In this document: positions 1 to 7,997 of the stretch, piece by piece
Layout: the number at the start of each line of letters is the position of its first letter
How positions within the stretch are numbered: position 1 is the first letter of the stretch
From: an uncultured bacterium
Lineage (GTDB): Bacteria > Patescibacteria > JAEDAM01 > Absconditabacterales > Absconditicoccaceae
DNA length: 9,828 nt
Direction of reading: 5' to 3'
Assembly (NCBI GenBank): GCA_903904545.1
Contig: CAIVDB010000042.1
Span: forward strand, 1 to 9,828
The notes under the pieces: model-generated
Database searches by the model: none
What the model saw: the letters and a program-made list of their open reading frames with translations, nothing else
Told to the model about the DNA's origin: nothing
Program-made: the position numbers and the translations under genes

Positions 1-2
1 CA

Positions 3-623
3 ATGAAGTATACGGGGCCTAAATTCAAACTATGCAGAAGAGAACAGACAGATTTGTTTGGTGCAAAAAAGTATAGTGTAAAGAAAAATAGAACTTTGCC
101 TGGACAACACGGAGCCAATATGCAAAGATCTTCTGAATATGGAAAACTTTTGAGAAACAAACAAACGCTCAAGAGACTCTATCTTTTGTCAGAAAAACAG
201 TTTGGAAAGATTGTTAAAGAAACTGCTGCACAATATGCAAAGAACAATGGGGTGACTCATGATACTGCCCTCTTTCAATTTTTGGAGAGAAGAATGGATT
301 CTATCGTCTTTAGAGCTGGATTTGCAAAGACAATTATCCAAGCAAGACAGATAGTAAATCATGCTCATTTCCTACTCAATGGAGTAAAGCACAATATCCC
401 TTCTACATTTGTAAAAGTAGGAGACAAGATAACACTTAAACTAAAACTTCAAGGTTCTGTCCTTTATTCACAAAACCTTTCTGAAAACAAAAACAAACTT
501 CCTTCTTGGATAAAAGTTGATAAAAGTACGTATACGATAGAAGTTTTGTGATTGCCAAAGGTGGGTGAAATCGGCATTCCTGCAGATGTATTGAAAGTTA
601 TTGAATTCTACGCTAGAGCATAG
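3..623 (+). CDS. rpsD: 30S ribosomal protein S4
   Basis: S4 is a primary 16S rRNA-binding protein that nucleates 30S assembly. The 206-residue product matches the usual length (about 200-208). It opens MKYTGPKFKLCRRE, as S4 proteins do, and has the S4 RNA-binding domain at about residues 98-160 (LERRMDSIVFRAGFAKT, then QARQIVNHAHFLLNG). A TGA at 549-551 falls within the conserved C-terminal tail. Reading it as glycine extends the protein through LPKVGEIGIPADVLKVIEFY to a TAG, the normal S4 ending; stopping at TGA would cut off the last 24 residues. There is only one cysteine near the N terminus, so no zinc knuckle. The ATG lies two bases from the window edge, so upstream signals are not visible. 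First gene seen of the S4-RpoA-L17-L13-S9 operon; S13 and S11 would be expected just upstream. Confidence 0.97.
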
Positions 624-680
624 TGGTAGAAGTCATAATAGTATTATTCGTATTCAACTTTTTATTTTTTACTCCCATGC

Positions 681-1676
681 ATGTTAGATATACAAAAACT
701 AATCTGATCACCTAAAATTATTGTATCTACTATCGATGAGAGCACAACAAAATTTGAAGTAAAGTATCTCCCTAGAGGATTTGGACACACACTATGAAAC
801 GCTTTGAGAAGAATTGTTTTGTGATATAGTGTAGGTGGTGCAATTACTGGACTCAAAATCAAAGGTGTTCCTCATGAGTATTATGTTATTGATGGAGTGA
901 AGGAGAATGTCATCGACATCATGTTAAATTTTAAGACACTTCGCTTTGATGTAGATGAAAGATCTGAAAATATTCAACGAGTTTCTCAGAGATTTAAAGG
1001 AGTATGAACATATACATCAAGTAATATAAAATTGCCTGGTGGTATAGAACTTTTGAATGAGGATGTTTATCTCTTTGAGATCACCGATCCTTCTGTAGAA
1101 CTCAATATCGATATTAGAATAGAAAAGGGATATGGGTATTATAGTATAGATTATCTAAGAAATCGTGATAGAAAAGATGAAGATAATGAGGTAAATATGT
1201 TACTTATGGATAATGAGTTTAAATTGGTTGAATATATCAAGTACGATGTGGAAGAAGTAATTGAGGATTTCACAGGTGCTACCAAAGATCATCTTATCTT
1301 AGAAATCAAATCAGGATTTAATAAAGTATCTCCAAAAGAGATTGTTATGTTTGCTGGCGAAGTGCTTGCTTCTTATGCAAAATTATTCATTTTTGATGAT
1401 GTCTATATAGATAAATCATTCTTGGTTGATATGGAAGAACTAGAAAAAGTTCAAGAAAAATTCCATGAAGAATCTAATGTCAAAACTATGCCTATTGATG
1501 CACTTCCTTTGAGTGAAAGAACGAGAAATGCATTGATCAAAAATAACATCTTGTATGTAGAAGACCTTGAAAAGAAAAAGAAAGGTGAACTCCTCTTGAT
1601 GAAGGGTGTAGGAAGGAAAGCTATTGATGAAATCAACAGTGCATTGGCAAATATTGATAAGGCATTGATAGGATAA
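681..1676 (+). CDS. rpoA: DNA-directed RNA polymerase subunit alpha
   Basis: Alpha dimerises to start RNA polymerase assembly; its C-terminal domain contacts UP elements and activators. With TGA read as Gly the product is 331 residues, the usual size (E. coli 329). The N-terminal domain has the hallmark [20 protein letters not shown] at about residues 31-50, in which two glycines are TGA, and then [16 protein letters not shown]. Four TGA codons occur in all, the last in GVGTYT. The C-terminal domain starts near residue 260 with [16 protein letters not shown] and contains the helix-hairpin-helix [12 protein letters not shown]. The ATG at 681 is chosen because the frame is continuous from there and the conserved domain begins soon after. 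No Shine-Dalgarno is visible. One CGA at about residue 98 may be Trp rather than Arg. The standard code would give only a C-terminal fragment from about 1032. Confidence 0.97.
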
Positions 1677-1701
1677 TTTTAATTTTATAATCTTTGGTAG
1701 A

Positions 1702-2088
1702 ATGAGACATAAGAAAAATAAGTTGTTGGAATTGGATACTTGAGACAAAAAATATAGTGTCTTCGTGAGACAACTTTTGACTAACCTTGTGAGAACTGGT
1801 AAAATCACAACTACAGGAAAGAGAGCTAAGATTTTAAAGTCTGAAGCTAATTCTTTCTTCTCTAGACTTGTTCGTTTGTACAAAACCCTTGAAGAAAAGG
1901 ATGCAAGAAGAGAAGCTGTGAGATACGTCCAATCAGTCATCTACGGAGAAGCTGAAGGGAAAAGAGTTCTCGAAACTATCTTGCCTAAGTATTTGGAAGC
2001 TGGAGCAAAACAAAGTTTTGTGGTCAACTACAAGCTTGGATATAGAGCAGGAGATGCTGCAGAAAAAATCTTACTTAAACTCGTATAA
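1702..2088 (+). CDS. rplQ: 50S ribosomal protein L17
   Basis: L17 is a 50S protein near the polypeptide exit tunnel. The 128-residue product matches the family length (E. coli 127) and starts MRHKKNKLLELDTG, the expected MRH start. The conserved core RQLLTNLVRTGKITTTGKRA corresponds to the family pattern of a helix followed by I-x-T-T-x-x-x-A-K. A single TGA (1741-1743) encodes the Gly in LDTGDKKYS; the standard code would force a false start at GTG 1765 and lose the conserved N terminus. The gene lies 25 bp after rpoA, as in most bacteria. TATAAT at 1686-1691 sits 11 bp before the ATG and could act as a -10 for a near-leaderless internal transcript, but no good -35 accompanies it and chance is likely in such AT-rich DNA. 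Confidence 0.96.
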
Positions 2089-2127
2089 CATTTATGTACA
2101 CTTTATTTCACCTCACTTATTATTACG

Positions 2128-2604
2128 ATGGAATTTACTAAAACCGACCTTAACAAAACTCTCCGAGTGAAACCAACCGAGATGGACAAGCAAAGAAAAC
2201 GATATAAAGTTGATGCAACAGGAATGACACTTGGAAGACTCTGTTCAGATATTGCTAAGAAACTTCTTGGTAAGGACAAAGCTTACTACTGTGATTTCCG
2301 AGATTGTGGGGATTTTGTAGTTGTAGAACATGCTGAAAAAATCAAGGTAACAGGTAAAAAACTTGATGAAAAGATCTATTATTCTTATAGTGGATGGAAG
2401 GGAAATTTGAAGCAGATTACTTTGAGAGAACTTCTCAAGAAAAATCCTTCAAGAGCTATCTTCTTCGCTGTCAGAGGAATGCTTACTAAGAACAAATTGA
2501 GAGACAGAAGAATGAAGAGATTGAAAATCGTTGCAGGACCATCTGTTGCTTATGATCATTTCAAGACGGTAAACCTTACTACTCCAGCAGCAAAGACTAA
2601 ATAA
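2128..2604 (+). CDS. rplM: 50S ribosomal protein L13
   Basis: L13 is an early-assembling 50S protein. The product is 158 residues, slightly longer than typical (about 142-150), with extensions at both ends. The core is clear: YKVDATGMTLGRLCSDIAKK at about 26-45, then DCGDFVVVEHAEKIKVTGKK, and FAVRGMLTKNKLRDRRMKRL toward the C terminus. It contains no in-frame TGA. It has three CGA codons, at residues 13, 25 and 58. The one at residue 25 lies in the motif that is R-x-W-Y-x-V-D-A in most L13 proteins (E. coli RDWYVVDA), exactly on the tryptophan, so CGA probably means Trp here. The rplM-rpsI pair is a conserved unit; here it follows rplQ by 39 bp. No Shine-Dalgarno precedes the ATG. The tail after AGPSVAYDH is not conserved. 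Confidence 0.96.
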   Translation: MEFTKTDLNKTLRVKPTEMDKQRKRYKVDATGMTLGRLCSDIAKKLLGKDKAYYCDFRDCGDFVVVEHAEKIKVTGKKLDEKIYYSYSGWKGNLKQITLRELLKKNPSRAIFFAVRGMLTKNKLRDRRMKRLKIVAGPSVAYDHFKTVNLTTPAAKTK

Positions 2605-2658
2605 TACCTACTACCTCTATTACTATCAATATTTTTATTGTGTTTAGGTCTATAAATA

Positions 2659-3081
2659 ATGGCAAACAAAGAATACTACTATGCGATAGGAAGAAGAAAA
2701 GAAACTACTGCTATCGTAAAACTCTTCTCTAAGGGAGCAGGAAACTTTTCCGTAAAATCCCCTAATGGACAGACCAGAACTCTCAAGGAGTATTTTGGAG
2801 GAAATCTTTATCTTTTTGATAATGCATTAGCTCCTTTATCTCTTCTTGGTATGGAAAACATTAGTCGTTTCGATGCTGAGATTACCATCAGTGGTGGAGG
2901 AATTGCTGGACAATCTGATGCAATCAGACTTGGATTTGCGAGAGCACTTACCTTGCATGATGCAGACTTTAGACTTACCTTGAAGCCTTATGGATTACTC
3001 AAAAGAGATCCTAGAGTGAAGGAAAGAAAGAAGCCAGGTTTGAAGAAAGCGAGAAAGGCTCCTACATGGTCAAAGAGATAA
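2659..3081 (+). CDS. rpsI: 30S ribosomal protein S9
   Basis: S9 sits in the head of the 30S subunit, and its C-terminal tail reaches the P-site tRNA. The 140-residue product has the family start YYYAIGRRKETTAIVKL, the central SGGGIAGQSDAIRLGFARAL, and the basic tail that begins RDPRVKERKKPG and ends KKARKAPTWSKR. The final Ser-Lys-Arg is the conserved tRNA-contacting end. No in-frame TGA occurs despite about 17 glycines, in contrast to rlmD and murB downstream. It is the last gene of the ribosomal operon: the stop is followed after about 50 bp by an intrinsic terminator. The ATG follows a TATAAATA stretch with no Shine-Dalgarno. Confidence 0.97.
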   Translation: MANKEYYYAIGRRKETTAIVKLFSKGAGNFSVKSPNGQTRTLKEYFGGNLYLFDNALAPLSLLGMENISRFDAEITISGGGIAGQSDAIRLGFARALTLHDADFRLTLKPYGLLKRDPRVKERKKPGLKKARKAPTWSKR

Positions 3082-3132
3082 TCGTGGGGTTTGCCTACTT
3101 ACAGAGAACTTATTCATCTTATTATACAAAGG

Positions 3133-3155
3133 GCCCTTATGAGAAGGGCTTTTTT
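3133..3155 (+). terminator. Intrinsic terminator of the rpsD-rpsI operon
   Basis: GCCCTT (3133-3138) pairs with AAGGGC (3144-3149) across the loop ATGAG. Six T residues follow at once. It is a textbook rho-independent terminator 51 bp after the rpsI stop. Confidence 0.9.
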
Positions 3156-3195
3156 GATTGGTGGAAAGCGTATGTATGATCTGTAACAGAAACCG

Positions 3196-3226
3196 TTGAA
3201 AACAAAGAGAACTTTGTTAGTATTTA
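3196..3226 (+). promoter_or_regulatory. Possible adk promoter with internal hairpin
   Basis: Between the operon terminator and adk there is a TTGAAA (3196-3201) and a TATTTA (3221-3226) separated by 19 bp, a loose sigma-70-like pair. The spacer contains a perfect 7-bp inverted repeat, AACAAAG (3201-3207) and CTTTGTT (3212-3218), with a 4-base loop. A new promoter is expected here because transcription from upstream should end at 3155. The exact elements are uncertain. Confidence 0.25.
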
Positions 3227-3273
3227 TACCATGAAGAAATTCGGTTTTTATTTTATTGTTCTCTACGGAAAAG

Positions 3274-3846
3274 ATGATGAAAGATTTGGTGTTTCTTGGT
3301 ATCCAATGATGTGGAAAATGAACTCAAGCAAAACTATTCTTGGAAAAACTCCCTGAGTACTGGTACTTCGAGATGGGACAAACACTTAGATCGTTGATGT
3401 CCAACGACAATCTCATTGGAAAATATATCAAAGATGTTGTAAACCATGGGAGAATGATTGATAATTTCATCACCCATGATTTGATCGATACGAGCTTACA
3501 AATAGCACAAAATAATAATAAATATATTATTATCGATGGATTCCCTAGAGTTCAGGAACAGGCAGAATTTTTTAGCCAGAAGATGCAACAAATGGGGAGG
3601 GATTTTATGGTGATCCATCTAGAACTTCCCAAAGAGATAGCACTCGAAAGGATGATGAAAAGAGCTACATTAGAATGACGTGGAGACGATACTCCAGAGG
3701 TTATGCAACAAAGAATAGCTATCTTTACTCACGAAACGCTAAATGTTATCAAGCATTTTGAAGAGTTAGGCAAGGTAATTACCATCAATGCAAATGATTC
3801 TATCGAACATATTCAAGCAGCATTACATAGTAAATTAGGACTTTAG
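3274..3846 (+). CDS. adk: Adenylate kinase, short-lid form
   Basis: Adenylate kinase interconverts ATP + AMP and 2 ADP in the cytoplasm. The 190-residue frame has the P-loop GIQGCGKGTQ at residues 9-18; the Gly codons at residues 12 and 16 are TGA, so standard-code reading destroys the nucleotide site. The AMP-binding segment FEMGQTLRSL and the IDGFPR motif (Asp88) follow. Near residue 125 come RMMKRATLE, a TGA-encoded Gly at 135, then RGDDTPEVMQQRI, the usual LID exit (R-x-DD). There is no room for the 27-residue zinc-type lid, so this is the short form. The start is ATG 3274; the next codon is also ATG, so 3277 is equally possible. A standard-code caller would wrongly begin at about 3340. 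It ends in TAG 15 bp before the methyltransferase gene and is probably cotranscribed with it. Confidence 0.95.
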
Positions 3847-3861
3847 TTTTTGTTCCACTCC

Positions 3862-5499
3862 ATGAAACTCCTCAAGGGAATTAAGATAGAAAAAATATGA
3901 TATGGTTGAATAGGACTCGCAAGGATGTCTGATGGGAAAAGGATATTGATCAAATGAGGTGCTTTGCCTGGGAGTGTAGTCGATCTTAGAATCGTAAAAC
4001 AGAAAAAAGATTTCATAGAAGCACATATTTTTCATATTCATAAACATGATCCCAAATTGGTGGATGGAAAAGTTTTTTGTCCGCATTTTTTCCGAATGGA
4101 AGAAGAGGAAGAGTCAAAAATTGTACAAGATGGGACAAAATCGAACAAAGTTGAGGAAAATGAAGGAAGAAGTGAGGAATGAAATGATAATTCTAAATTT
4201 TGAATTCTGAATTCTAAATCCCCACGAAAAGTGGGCTGTGGGGGATGTAAATGGCAAATGTTGAGTTATCCTACTCAGCTCAAACTCAAACAAGACATTG
4301 TATTGGATTCATTCAAAAAATTATCAGCATATCCTATAGAAATACGTTCTATCATCGGTTCTCCTCTGGAGAAATGATATAGGAATAAAATCGAATTTAG
4401 TTTTGGAAAATATATCACCAACAGTAGCGAATGATGAGTGACAAGTGAAGGGAAGAAAAATATAGATATATTGTCGGATCGAAGTATTGGATTTCATAGG
4501 CAATGAGAGTTTAGTAAAATCGTAGATATTGATAGCTGTGGATTGATCTCAGACAAGGCAAATGAAATTTTCGCGTATATCAAATGACTGTGTTTCGCTT
4601 CAGGATTACCGGTGTATGACCAGAAGACCCATCAAGGATTCTTTAGACATTTGGTCATCAGACAAGGATTTCATACCAATCAATTTCTGGTAAATCTTTC
4701 GGTGTCAGGAGACAATCTCCAGGACTCCACTACCCAACTCCGAGAAAAACTCCTCACCCAACTCAAATCAGACTCCTTTCTTCAGGAGCAGATTACCACT
4801 TTTGTCATCACACACAATGATGGACTCGCAGATATCATCAAATCCCCACTCTCAGAAACTAAAATTTTACGATGAGAGGGCTATATGTATGAACAACTTC
4901 TTTTCGATACCAAAGAAGGAAAAGATGAAAAGGCTGCAGTTTCCTTCAGGATATCTCCCTTCTCGTTTTTCCAAACGAATACTGTCGGAGCACAACAACT
5001 CTTTGCTTTGGCAATGCAGATGGCAGGAAAGGTAGAAGGAACCATCTTAGATCTGTATTGTGGTACTTGAAGTATCGGACTGAGCTTTCTCAAGGCAGGA
5101 ATGGGCGATTTCGTCATAGGGATAGAGATCGTAGAAGAAGCAATTACTGATGCTCGACATAATGCAAAAATCAATGGACTAGAAAACCAGGTTCTCTTCA
5201 TAGCAAATCCTGCAGAGAAAGAACTTACCACCCATGATGTACTCAAGGACAAGATAGAAACTCTTTGACTTGTGATTGTCGATCCGCCTAGAGATGGACT
5301 TCATAAAAATGTCATTTCTTTCCTTGGTAAAATAAAAAAAGAAAGAGACTTTAAACTTGTCTATATTTCTTGTAATCCTGTCACCATGGTGAGAGATCTT
5401 GAACTGTTTCATCAAGAAGGTTTTACGACCAAAACGATCCAGCCTGTAGATATGTTCCCTCAGACGCATCATATCGAGGTCATTGGGATCTTGGAATAG
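3862..5499 (+). CDS. rlmD: TRAM-domain 4Fe-4S 23S rRNA (uracil-5-)-methyltransferase
   Basis: This enzyme family (RumA/RlmD/RlmCD/TrmA) adds a SAM-derived methyl group to C5 of a uridine. The 545-residue product begins with a TRAM RNA-binding domain (IGYGGIGLAR near 12-21, GALPG at 33-37). Iron-sulfur cysteines are C73, C126, C129 (CGGC) and probably C226. The catalytic half has ISPFSFFQTN, SAM motif I LDLYCGTGSIGL (396-407, Gly403 is TGA), DPPRDG from Asp474, nucleophile Cys504 in ISCNP, and a general-base Glu539 in HHIEVIGIL. Thirteen TGA codons encode Gly. The first two cluster cysteines are normally about five residues apart; here 52 residues intervene, an acidic low-complexity insert that includes a 21-bp DNA repeat. 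Six CGA codons occur; the one at residue 337 precedes GEGY, where relatives have an aromatic residue. The family is certain; the target uridine is not, so the symbol is provisional. Confidence 0.92.
4189..4235 (+). repeat. 21-bp direct repeat and hairpin inside rlmD
   Basis: The 10-mer AATTCTAAAT occurs at 4189-4198 and again at 4210-4219, 21 bp apart, with a further AATTCTG between (4203-4209). It translates in frame as NSKFGIL followed by NSKS. Immediately downstream CCCAC (4221-4225) pairs with GTGGG (4231-4235) around GAAAA. The block lies in the extra loop between Fe-S cysteines C73 and C126. Confidence 0.75.
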
Positions 5500-5523
5500 T
5501 GTTTATTTCTTTTGTTTGTGCAG

Positions 5524-6126
5524 ATGCGTAGCCGTAAAATTCATGAAGTAACATCTCCATCCACAGAAAGCGAAGACGGTATCAAATGGAAACAGCAAGC
5601 AAAAACCATTATTTTCGATTTAAAAAAAGAATTATCTCATCCTTCTCAACGCACACTAGACGATGTAGATGCGATGTGGAGATATCAAGCACTTCTAGAA
5701 GATATGCTTATCCATGCTGTATATATTACCAATCAAAAATATGCCTACTTTGAACAAAAAAAATATGATATGAGGAATGTCGAATTGGAGTACCAGAACG
5801 TTTCACTAAAAAATAAAGATGATGATTCTCTCAAAACATTTAGAAGAGAGATCTCTTCTACCATCAGGAAATATACGTGATATATTGCTGAAATAGATAT
5901 TTTCTCCAAAGAGTTTATCCAATCACTCTCCCAACTCTGTGAGAAATGATCTCAACTCTCCTATATAGATATCCCAAAAGCTAAGATTACAAAAGGAAAG
6001 GATTCCTTCGGAAATATCAAAAGACAAATGGGATATATTATAGAAGATACCCTTCTCCCTCTTCATAAAGAGGCTTTCAAACTATTAAAGTCGCACAGTA
6101 CTGCATCAAAAAGTATTTGAAAATAA
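5524..6126 (+). CDS. Hypothetical helical protein between rlmD and murB
   Basis: I do not recognise this 200-residue protein. It is rich in charged residues (Lys, Glu, Asp, Gln) and looks almost wholly alpha-helical, with no membrane segment or signal peptide. The N-terminal 20 residues and the last 15 look disordered (SPSTESEDG; KSHSTASKSIGK). The middle has aromatic-rich helices (WRYQALLEDMLIHAVYI, then YAYFEQKKYDMRNVELEY) that could pack as a helical bundle or coiled coil. Three TGA codons encode Gly, so reading with the standard code stops at 5880. Start ATG 5524 lies 24 bp after the rlmD TAG. There is no Shine-Dalgarno and no visible promoter between them, so it is probably cotranscribed with rlmD. 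The absence of conserved catalytic motifs suggests a structural or binding role, but that is a guess. Confidence 0.8.
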
Positions 6127-6128
6127 TA

Positions 6129-6134
6129 TATAAT
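6129..6134 (+). promoter_or_regulatory. Possible -10 element of a murB promoter
   Basis: A perfect TATAAT lies just after the stop of the hypothetical gene and 39 bp before the murB ATG, which would give a leader of about 30 nt. No good -35 is present at normal spacing. The region is very AT-rich, so chance is possible. Confidence 0.3.
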
Positions 6135-6173
6135 ATGATACTTTGTTTGTATTCTTACTTCTTAATTATTTGT

Positions 6174-7238
6174 ATGGATATCCAATCAAACATTTCTCTC
6201 AAACCCTATACTACCTTCCAAGTGGATGCGAAGGCAAAATTTTTCTGTGAAGTGAAAAACGAAGAAGAAATACAAAGTCTGATTACCAACGAGATATGGA
6301 CTCAGTATCCTCATCTGATCTTAGGTGGCGGTGCGAATATCCTCTTCACGAAAGATTATGAGGGGCTTGTTGTAAAGACTTCTCTCTTGGGCAAAGAAAT
6401 ACTCGAAGAAAAAGATGGCTTCGTATATATCAAAGTATGATCAGGCGAAGACTGGCACGAAACGATGATGCAAATGCTCGAGCAGGGATTTGTTGGCTGA
6501 GAAAATTTGGTGTATATCCCTGGACAAGTAGGATCTGCTCCTGTAGGAAATATTTGAGCCTATGGCAAAGAGGCGAAAGATATTATTTTTGCAGTGGAAT
6601 GAATCGACCTTATTACTTGAGAAAAAACAATTCTATCAAATACGGACTGTCATTTTGCTTATCGTGACAGTATCTTTAAGCGCGAACTCAAAGACAGATT
6701 TTTGATTACGTCAGTAATTTTTCAGCTCCAAAGAAACTCAGAAACGTATATTCCCGATACCCAATACAAAGATATCCAGCAAGCAATAGCAAGTAAATGA
6801 TTGGAGCACATCTCCGGTCTGGAATTAGCTCATATAATCATTGAGATTAGAAAAAACAAATTACCAGACCGGCATCTCGTCTGAACGGCATGAAGTTTTT
6901 TCAAAAATCCTGTCATCGATAAAGCACAGTATGATACATTACTCCAAAAATATCCCAATCTCATCTGACGAGAAGTTCAAGACCAAAAACTCCTTCACTC
7001 AACATTAAACATTACGCATTCAACATTAATCAAGTTATCTGCCTGACAATTGATCGAATTGGCCTGATTGAAATGATATAGAGCATGAGATGCAGGCGTT
7101 TCTCCTCAGCACGCTCTCGTCCTGCTCAACTATGGCAATGCCTCTGGAGAAGATATTGTCCATCTCGCTGAGTATATCCAAAAAAAAGTGGAGGAGCTTT
7201 TCGCTCTCCACCTTGAACCTGAAGTAATCTATGTGTAA
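6174..7238 (+). CDS. murB: UDP-N-acetylenolpyruvoylglucosamine reductase, type I
   Basis: MurB is the FAD enzyme that reduces UDP-GlcNAc-enolpyruvate with NADPH to UDP-MurNAc, the second committed step of peptidoglycan synthesis. The 354-residue product (E. coli 342) has the FAD-binding LGGGANILF near 49-57 and PGQVGSAPVGNIGAYG in the middle. AYRDSIFK contains the type I active-site Tyr (163). GSFFKNP contains the proton-donor Ser241, and Glu350 is in the C-terminal LEPEVIYV. Thirteen of 30 glycines are TGA, including Gly240 in the catalytic motif; under the standard code the gene falls apart after 6440. A 7-residue repeat (HSTLNIT-HSTLI) sits in a loop before IKLSAGQLIELAG that is shorter in relatives. 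CGG at residue 233 follows KLPD and may be Trp. ATG 6174 is chosen because the conserved domain starts at once (SLKPYTTFQV). The gene ends 3 bp from the convergent pilin gene. Confidence 0.95.
6999..7029 (+). repeat. 21-bp direct repeat inside murB
   Basis: TCAACATTAA occurs at 6999-7008 and at 7020-7029, exactly 21 bp apart. This gives two in-frame copies of a 7-residue block beginning HSTL. It lies between the conserved GSFFKNP and LSAGQLIE segments, where E. coli MurB is roughly a dozen residues shorter. Confidence 0.7.
7180..7211 (-). terminator. Intrinsic terminator for the first pilin gene, embedded in murB
   Basis: Read on the - strand, GTGGAGAGC (7211-7203) pairs with GCTCCTCCAC (7197-7188) around a 5-base loop: nine pairs with one bulged base. 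Eight T residues (7187-7180) follow directly. The hairpin begins 30 nt after the pilin stop, a typical terminator position. The whole structure lies within murB codons for KKVEELFALH. On the + strand no T-run follows the hairpin, so it should end only - strand transcripts. Confidence 0.75.
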
Positions 7239-7241
7239 GAA

Positions 7242-7880
7242 TTAGGGAGAAATGAGTACATATTGAAGTTCTTCTGGCAAGACATAGGTACAATATCCTG
7301 TTCATCCATTATATCTCTGAGTGGATTTCACCATCTTTGTACATAAACGAGGAGAGAGTAACTCTACAGAATTATATGTTGAGGGATCTTCCATATCATA
7401 ATTATATAATCATACCCCGTTTGGATCCGCTCCACCATCTTCTAAATTAATGACTCGATTTGCCAGTGCCTCTGTCTCTGCATTTGCAATCAAGGCATAT
7501 CATTTGTAATTTATTCCTCACTTAAAAAGATGAACATATCCGTATCCTCCTGGAGTTGTTGGTCATCCATATGTTGTAACACTACTATTTTTCGGATCTC
7601 TTGGCATTGTTGGAATATATTTTTGCAGTAAAGTTTTATTTGCAGTGGAATTAGTGTCCCAAGCAATAGCATTCCCATCTGGATAATTACCTTTATCCAT
7701 CTGATACATGGTCAATGCTGTTGCAATCTGTCTGAGGTCAGCTTTTCTTGCAGTATCATTTGCTCTCGCTCTTGCACTGGTCAATCTTGGAATAAGTGCT
7801 CTCGACAAGAGGCCTATGATGACGATTACGATAAGCATCTCTACTAAAGTAAAGGCCTTGAACATCTTTTTTGTATTCAT
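7242..7880 (-). CDS. Type IV pilin / PulG-like pseudopilin 1
   Basis: Pilin subunits insert by an N-terminal helix, are cleaved by a prepilin peptidase and polymerise into a surface fibre. The 212-residue product has a short positive leader (MNTKKMFKA) and then FTLVEMLIVIVIIG: class III signal, mature Phe1, Glu5, hydrophobic helix. The -1 residue is Ala, not the usual Gly. A helix with ARKADLRQIATALTMYQMDK and then GNYPD follows, a GspG/PulG-type pattern, with a MPRDPKN loop later. Five TGA codons (first at 7563-7565) encode Gly; reading them gives a C-terminal half with YALIANAETEALAN and two cysteines 16 residues apart near the end (LC...YC). It is the most divergent of three copies; its helix has LLSRALIPRL rather than ILAAALIPRL. 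It is convergent with murB. The machinery (PilB, PilC, PilD) is not in the window. Confidence 0.9.
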
Positions 7881-7945
7881 ATCTTTTTGTATGAATTAAA
7901 TTTATATCTTTATAGATAATCTATCGATAATTTCCAGTGTATTTA

Positions 7946-7973
7946 CAAAAAGATTTGCCACGATGGCAAATCT
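7946..7973 (-). terminator. Intrinsic terminator after pilin 2
   Basis: AGATTTGCCA (7951-7960) and TGGCAAATCT (7964-7973) form a perfect 10-bp stem with a 3-base loop, 25 nt beyond the pilin 2 stop. On the - strand a T-rich tract (TTTTTG) follows. It separates pilin 2 from pilin 1, so pilin 1 probably has its own promoter in the 7881-7945 stretch, where I see only an ATAGAT-A-ATCTAT inverted repeat (7912-7924). Confidence 0.8.
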
Positions 7974-7997
7974 TTCTCTTTGAAAGTTATATTTCTC

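Noticed and set aside
1440..1940. Long - strand open frame opposite rpoA and rplQ
   Set aside because: It is antisense to two well-conserved genes and has no recognisable protein pattern.
3231..3400. ORF starting at ATG 3231 upstream of adk
   Set aside because: It is in another frame and overlaps the adk P-loop; the adk frame has all family motifs.
3301..5070. In-frame TGA as selenocysteine
   Set aside because: The sites fall on conserved glycines, occur dozens of times, and no SECIS-like hairpin follows them.
3..7238. Many apparent premature stops, suggesting pseudogenes or frameshifts
   Set aside because: All breaks are in-frame TGA, with no frame change, at glycine positions of otherwise intact genes; recoding explains them all.
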